From CAIKZJ01 sp964626015 (GTDB lineage Bacteria; Bacteroidota; Ignavibacteria; Tepidaquicellales; Tepidaquicellaceae): 36,713 nucleotides of DNA. This document shows positions 33,595 to 36,713 of this stretch, in pieces. The notes under the pieces are model-generated. The model saw only the letters and a list, made by a program, of their open reading frames with translations, was not told the origin of the DNA and did no database searches. The position numbers and the translations under genes are program-made. Position 1 is the first letter of the stretch; every line of letters starts with the position of its first letter. The stretch lies in the NCBI GenBank assembly GCA_964626015.1, contig CAZVCC010000032.1, positions 1 through 36,713 on the forward strand, given 5' to 3'.

Positions 33595-34113
33595 TTAAAA
33601 TTTATTATTAATAATAATTTTTCTATCGTTTAATATTTTGATGGCATCTATTATTACCACCCTATCTGGAGTTACACCAAGTAAATATTCTTTCCTGACC
33701 TCGTCCACACCCGTAAAAGATTCTTGTATGCTGCATGAAAGTATCTTCGTTACATCGATAATATTATCTGCGAGAATCCCAAATTCAATCCTATCATTTT
33801 TTAAAACAATTACCCTGTTTAGGTTTGAGATACCTCTTTCGGGTATGCCGTAAAGTTTCCTTATATCAAGTACTGAAATAATCTGCCCTCTTAGATTGAT
33901 TACTCCGAGTACAAAGCCCTCTTTCAATGGCAGTTCTGTTATTTCCTTTATCGGAAGTACTTCCTTTATATACTTTATCTCAATAGCAAATATCTCATTT
34001 GCTAATTCAAACTTTAAAACCTCTATCCCCGCCTCGTTCAAACTCTCTGTCTCTCGTATGTCTGATAACTTTTGTGCGCGCTCTTTCAGAATTTTTAATG
34101 TTAGTGAATCCAT
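33595..34113 (-). CDS. cheW: CheW adaptor with N-terminal extension (WspD-like)
   Basis: Adaptor that joins receptor and CheA in the signalling array. 172 residues: a charged helical extension of about 30 residues (LKILKERAQKLSDI), then the CheW domain from about 30 with LKFELANEIFAIE, EVLPIKEITELPL, VLGVINLRGQIISVLDIRKL and GILADNIIDV. The extension is a feature of one of the two CheW proteins in Wsp-like operons. It begins 14 nt after cheR. After its stop there is a 148-nt gap with a weak 7-bp hairpin (33559-33565 with 33586-33592) but no T run, so transcription likely continues into the receptor gene. Confidence 0.93.
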   Translation of the reverse strand: MDSLTLKILKERAQKLSDIRETESLNEAGIEVLKFELANEIFAIEIKYIKEVLPIKEITELPLKEGFVLGVINLRGQIISVLDIRKLYGIPERGISNLNRVIVLKNDRIEFGILADNIIDVTKILSCSIQESFTGVDEVRKEYLLGVTPDRVVIIDAIKILNDRKIIINNKF

Positions 34114-34127
34114 ATTTTTACTTATAT

Positions 34128-35624
34128 TTATTCATTACTGTACTTCTGAACTATTGACTTAATATCTATAACTTTCAATCCCTCTGAAAAATCTAATGTA
34201 CTGTTGTTATCTTCAGACTTTAACATTTTATTTATGTTCCTGAAACATCGTTTTGCATTTGCCGCATCACCAATGGCTCTATAATTTAGCCCAAGCATAA
34301 ATTCAGCCATAATGAAATCGTGATTAAGATATAAAGCCTTTTTCAAGTGATAAACTGATTTCTGCAATTCATTAAATTCCTTGTAAATACTCCCGCAGAC
34401 ATAATGAATCTCCGCAGAGGTTTTATTCATCTTAAGTGCTTCGCTGACTGTATTCTCAAAACCACTTTTCAGCCCGAGATTCGCATAAGATTTTAATAGC
34501 GTTAAATAAAAATTAGTGGCTTTAGTTTCACCCATTTCTGGTTCTAATTCTTTCGATTCATATAATTTTATTATTTCTCCGTACTTTCCCTTCTCATATA
34601 ACCTGTGTATTCCATCGTAATCTCTTATTGCTCGTTTAGAAATTATTTGCTTGCAATTTAAAGTATTCGATGTTTTTTTCTCATGCTTGATAGTTGAGAC
34701 CTTTGGCTTTTTTATGTGCAATAATGTGGTGTTCGCAATACTGTTTAATTCATTTTTATTCTGTATGGGCGTATTATTATTGATCGAATCTGAAACTCTG
34801 TAAACGACTGTATCCTCAGCTGAAACAGTAATGAATAACTTTTTATTCTCATCATTTAAATCGAAAGGCGAAAATATTATCCATCCGTCTTTATCAAGAG
34901 TCTTTCTTAACTTATTAACAACGTCTGCTTTAGTTTTATCATCAAAATACATCAACACATTTCTGCAAAGTATTAAATCAACTGAGTTCAAATCGTTCTT
35001 TTGAGACGGATAATTATTCGATTTTAAGTTTAAATGGAAAAATTTAACTCTGGATTTTATTAAATGATTAACTTCGAATAAATTGTTCGGTAGGGGAGTA
35101 ACATAATCATTTAACACAGGAAACTCATCTCCTCGTATTGACCATTTTGTATATATTCCCTTTTTTGCCTTTGCCAGAAATTCTTTGTTTATATCGCTGC
35201 CCATTAATTCTATTTCCCACCCGGATTTATCCTTTAATAACTCTTCAATTAGAATTGCTAAAGTGTATAGCTCTTCTCCCGTGCTGGAGGCTGCGCTCCA
35301 TACCTTTATTCTTCTGTCTTCTTTATATTTCCTTTGTATTATTTCTGGTAATATTGTCTCATTTAAAGCATTAATTACATTCCTGTCCCTGAAGAAGTAC
35401 GTTTCACCCACTGTAAAATACTTGGTAATCAAATCAACTTTATCAGTATCATTTTCTTTGCTTTTAATCCATAACAATAAATCATTTACACTCTTAAAAT
35501 TATTTTCTTTTAATATATATCTTACAGCTCTTTCAATATCGGTAAATTTATCCTCAGGGAAATGCAATCCTGTCGTTGAATTTATTAATTCGCTTAACTC
35601 ATTATTATTTTCCGGGGTTAACAT
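34128..35624 (-). CDS. cheR: CheR methyltransferase with C-terminal TPR domain (WspC-like)
   Basis: SAM-dependent methyltransferase that methylates receptor glutamates. The N-terminal helical domain covers about 1-65. The SAM domain (about 65-275) has KYFTVGETYFFRD, KVWSAASSTGEELY (the glycine-rich SAM loop) and LILCRNVLMYFD. After a linker with low-complexity residues, TPR-like helices fill about 330-480 (LHRLYEKGKYGEIIKLYE, IHYVCGSIYKEFNELQKSVYHLKKAL). CheR-TPR fusions are typical of Wsp/Frz-like systems and may compensate for the missing pentapeptide on the receptor. 4 nt after the first cheW gene. Confidence 0.95.
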   Translation of the reverse strand: MLTPENNNELSELINSTTGLHFPEDKFTDIERAVRYILKENNFKSVNDLLLWIKSKENDTDKVDLITKYFTVGETYFFRDRNVINALNETILPEIIQRKYKEDRRIKVWSAASSTGEELYTLAILIEELLKDKSGWEIELMGSDINKEFLAKAKKGIYTKWSIRGDEFPVLNDYVTPLPNNLFEVNHLIKSRVKFFHLNLKSNNYPSQKNDLNSVDLILCRNVLMYFDDKTKADVVNKLRKTLDKDGWIIFSPFDLNDENKKLFITVSAEDTVVYRVSDSINNNTPIQNKNELNSIANTTLLHIKKPKVSTIKHEKKTSNTLNCKQIISKRAIRDYDGIHRLYEKGKYGEIIKLYESKELEPEMGETKATNFYLTLLKSYANLGLKSGFENTVSEALKMNKTSAEIHYVCGSIYKEFNELQKSVYHLKKALYLNHDFIMAEFMLGLNYRAIGDAANAKRCFRNINKMLKSEDNNSTLDFSEGLKVIDIKSIVQKYSNE

Positions 35625-35628
35625 TCAA

Positions 35629-36087
35629 TCATTCTTTGATATTTTCTAATCTGTCATTCAAGGTATTCGCCTCATCTCTGCTTAAGAATGTTTCAAGGTC
35701 ATATATAAGAGTCAAATCTTTGTTCACTGAAACCACACCTTTAATTTCTTTATTAGAATAAATGTATTCTTTAAGTACTGTTAAATCCTGTTTATCGTAA
35801 GTGCTTACGCTTAATACTTTATCCGCAATTATTATTATATTTATTAATGTGGTCTTTGCAATTATGAAATGGTCGTCGATAGAAATGTCTTTTTCTGGTA
35901 AACCGAGTTTTTTTCTGAAATTAAATACAGGGTATATCTCTGAATGAATCTTTACAATGCCTAATATATTCTCCTGTAAATCGGGAATTATGGTTACCTC
36001 TACCGAATTTATAACTCTCTGTATATTTTCCAGTGGAATCGCAAAATATCTACCATCAACCGTAAAGGTAAGTATTTCCTCACTCAT
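35629..36087 (-). CDS. cheW: CheW-like adaptor (WspB-like), first gene of the operon
   Basis: 152-residue CheW-domain protein without extension. Recognisable parts are ILTFTVDGRYFAIPLENIQRVI at the start, then DLQENILGIVKIHSEIYPVFNFRKKLGLP and IIADKVLSV. The usual INLRG segment reads VKIHSE, so this copy is more diverged than the second CheW and may have a changed contact with CheA or the receptor. First gene of the seven-gene operon; the promoter should lie in the AT-rich sequence upstream of 36087. Confidence 0.88.
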   Translation of the reverse strand: MSEEILTFTVDGRYFAIPLENIQRVINSVEVTIIPDLQENILGIVKIHSEIYPVFNFRKKLGLPEKDISIDDHFIIAKTTLINIIIIADKVLSVSTYDKQDLTVLKEYIYSNKEIKGVVSVNKDLTLIYDLETFLSRDEANTLNDRLENIKE

Positions 36088-36658
36088 AATTTATGGGAAA
36101 TTATTTAATAATCGTAAATATAAATAATTAATTTATAATAAACTCTGAAATTCCCTGAACACAAACTTTAATCCCGTAAACGGCAATAATACGCTATGTA
36201 TTAAATTCATTAAAGTAATTTAAAATATCGTTTACCATGAAAGTTAGATAATTTGTTATGTAGAAAATATAACCCAAAAACAGAAATAATAACACTAAGG
36301 ATGATAAAATGGATTGGAACACTCAATATCTGATATTATTACTCCAGAGAAAAAGAATTAATACACGTTAAGAAAAAATCTGTAATACCAAAGAATCCGC
36401 TGATTACTTGCATAAAAACGCAGCCAATGATAGTCATACATAATACTGAAAATCAAATATTAAAATATGAAGATTTTTGCCGCACGAAAAGATTACTTTG
36501 TGCATTGAATTATTTAACACCCGAAAACTAAGTTATGGGGGGGGGCAATATAGTTTCTTAAAATGTCAAAAGAGCTTAGATGTAAGACAGCAAATGTGAG
36601 CAAAAATATCAAAATACATTTTTATAAATTTAAATAGTATTTTAACAGGAATAAAATA
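36088..36658. other. Intergenic region with IS relic between chemosensory operon and YdeI-like gene
   Basis: 571 bp between divergent start codons. The left 280 bp are AT-rich and should contain the promoter of the chemosensory operon; I see no gene or RNA there. The right half holds the remains of an IS3-type transposase and a run of nine G residues, both listed separately. Confidence 0.5.
36411..36531 (+). pseudogene. Relic of an IS3-family transposase (OrfB C-terminus)
   Basis: The frame that ends at the TAA at 36529-36531 reads DFCRTKRLLCALNYLTPEN, close to the canonical IS3 OrfB ending (FYNTKRLHSALNYLTPEN). Upstream, in another frame at 36417-36437, the codons NAANDSH resemble the DNAAMESF(H) motif of the same integrase core. 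The distance between the two blocks is shorter than in an intact enzyme, so there has been an internal deletion and a frameshift. No start or catalytic Asp region is left. Confidence 0.65.
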
Positions 36659-36713
36659 ATGACACCTACATTCTTTAAAAATCAGAAAGAGTTCAGAAAG
36701 TGGCTTAAGTCTA
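36659..36713 (+). CDS. YdeI/OmpD-associated-family protein, 5' part only
   Basis: The gene runs off the right edge; only 18 codons are visible. The start MTPTFFKNQKEFRKWLKS matches the beginning of the YdeI/OmpD-associated family (a typical start is FF-x-x-Q-x-EFRKWL), small proteins of unclear function linked to peptide or bacteriocin resistance. The ATG at 36659 has CAGGA about 8 nt upstream. With so little sequence the family call is tentative. Confidence 0.6.
   Translation, partial: MTPTFFKNQKEFRKWLKS

Noticed and set aside
36300..36360. Short frames in 36300-36360 (such as one ending near ITPEKKN) as part of the IS relic
   Set aside because: The similarity to a transposase ending is too short and too weak to separate from chance.

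Overview
This AT-rich window looks like chromosomal DNA from a member of the Bacteroidota/Chlorobi/Ignavibacteriota assemblage. The clues are the low GC content, the lipoproteins, an HU protein next to a tiny COX24/AURKAIP1-type ribosome-like protein, a 4-heme/5-heme NrfHA nitrite reductase, a ferredoxin-dependent branched-chain 2-oxoacid oxidoreductase, and mixed use of Shine-Dalgarno sites. This placement is inference; there is no rRNA in the window.

Layout. (1) 1-1026: an IS21-like terminal repeat abuts a tyrosine recombinase gene. That gene points at a tRNA-Thr(TGT) gene, with a strong two-way hairpin terminator between them. (2) 1.1-9.8 kb: cell-envelope and housekeeping genes. These are an MltD-like lytic transglycosylase with four LysM repeats, a small secreted protein, an RluD-type pseudouridine synthase, a small membrane protein, an ICMT/PEMT-like methyltransferase, an Acg-type nitroreductase and a ComEC DNA channel. 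The metallo-beta-lactamase domain of ComEC has lost its metal-binding motifs. (3) 9.8-10.4 kb: a non-coding gap with an 11-bp tandem repeat. (4) 10.4-14.4 kb: a five-gene operon with the ferredoxin, alpha, beta and gamma subunits of a VOR/KOR-type oxidoreductase and a branched-chain aminotransferase, ended by a hairpin terminator. (5) 14.5-17.1 kb: a lipoprotein hydrolase with a 53-residue membrane peptide after it, HtpX, and RlmB convergent to HtpX. (6) 17.1-20.3 kb: nrfHA with its own terminator, then a porin-like protein. (7) 20.4-24.4 kb: rsmI-gltX-glnS. (8) 24.5-26.8 kb: an operon on the minus strand with a TPR lipoprotein, SppA, HU and a 31-residue COX24-like protein. (9) 27.1-36.1 kb: a seven-gene chemosensory operon on the minus strand, cheW-cheR(TPR)-cheW-mcp-cheA(REC)-cheB-REC/histidine kinase. 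(10) 36.4-36.7 kb: a decayed IS3-type transposase tail with a nine-G tract, then the first codons of a YdeI-like gene that runs off the window.

How the genes work together. The most system-like part is the chemosensory operon. It has the parts list of the Pseudomonas Wsp pathway: two CheW proteins, a CheR with TPR repeats, one receptor, a CheA with a C-terminal receiver, and CheB. In the place of the diguanylate cyclase WspR there is a protein with an N-terminal receiver, a coiled coil and a complete histidine kinase core. That suggests a phosphorelay in which a chemotaxis-type array controls a second kinase rather than a flagellum or c-di-GMP. The metabolic genes suggest an anaerobic or facultative life with ferredoxin-linked amino-acid metabolism and nitrite ammonification. 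Both edges of the window carry insertion-sequence remains.
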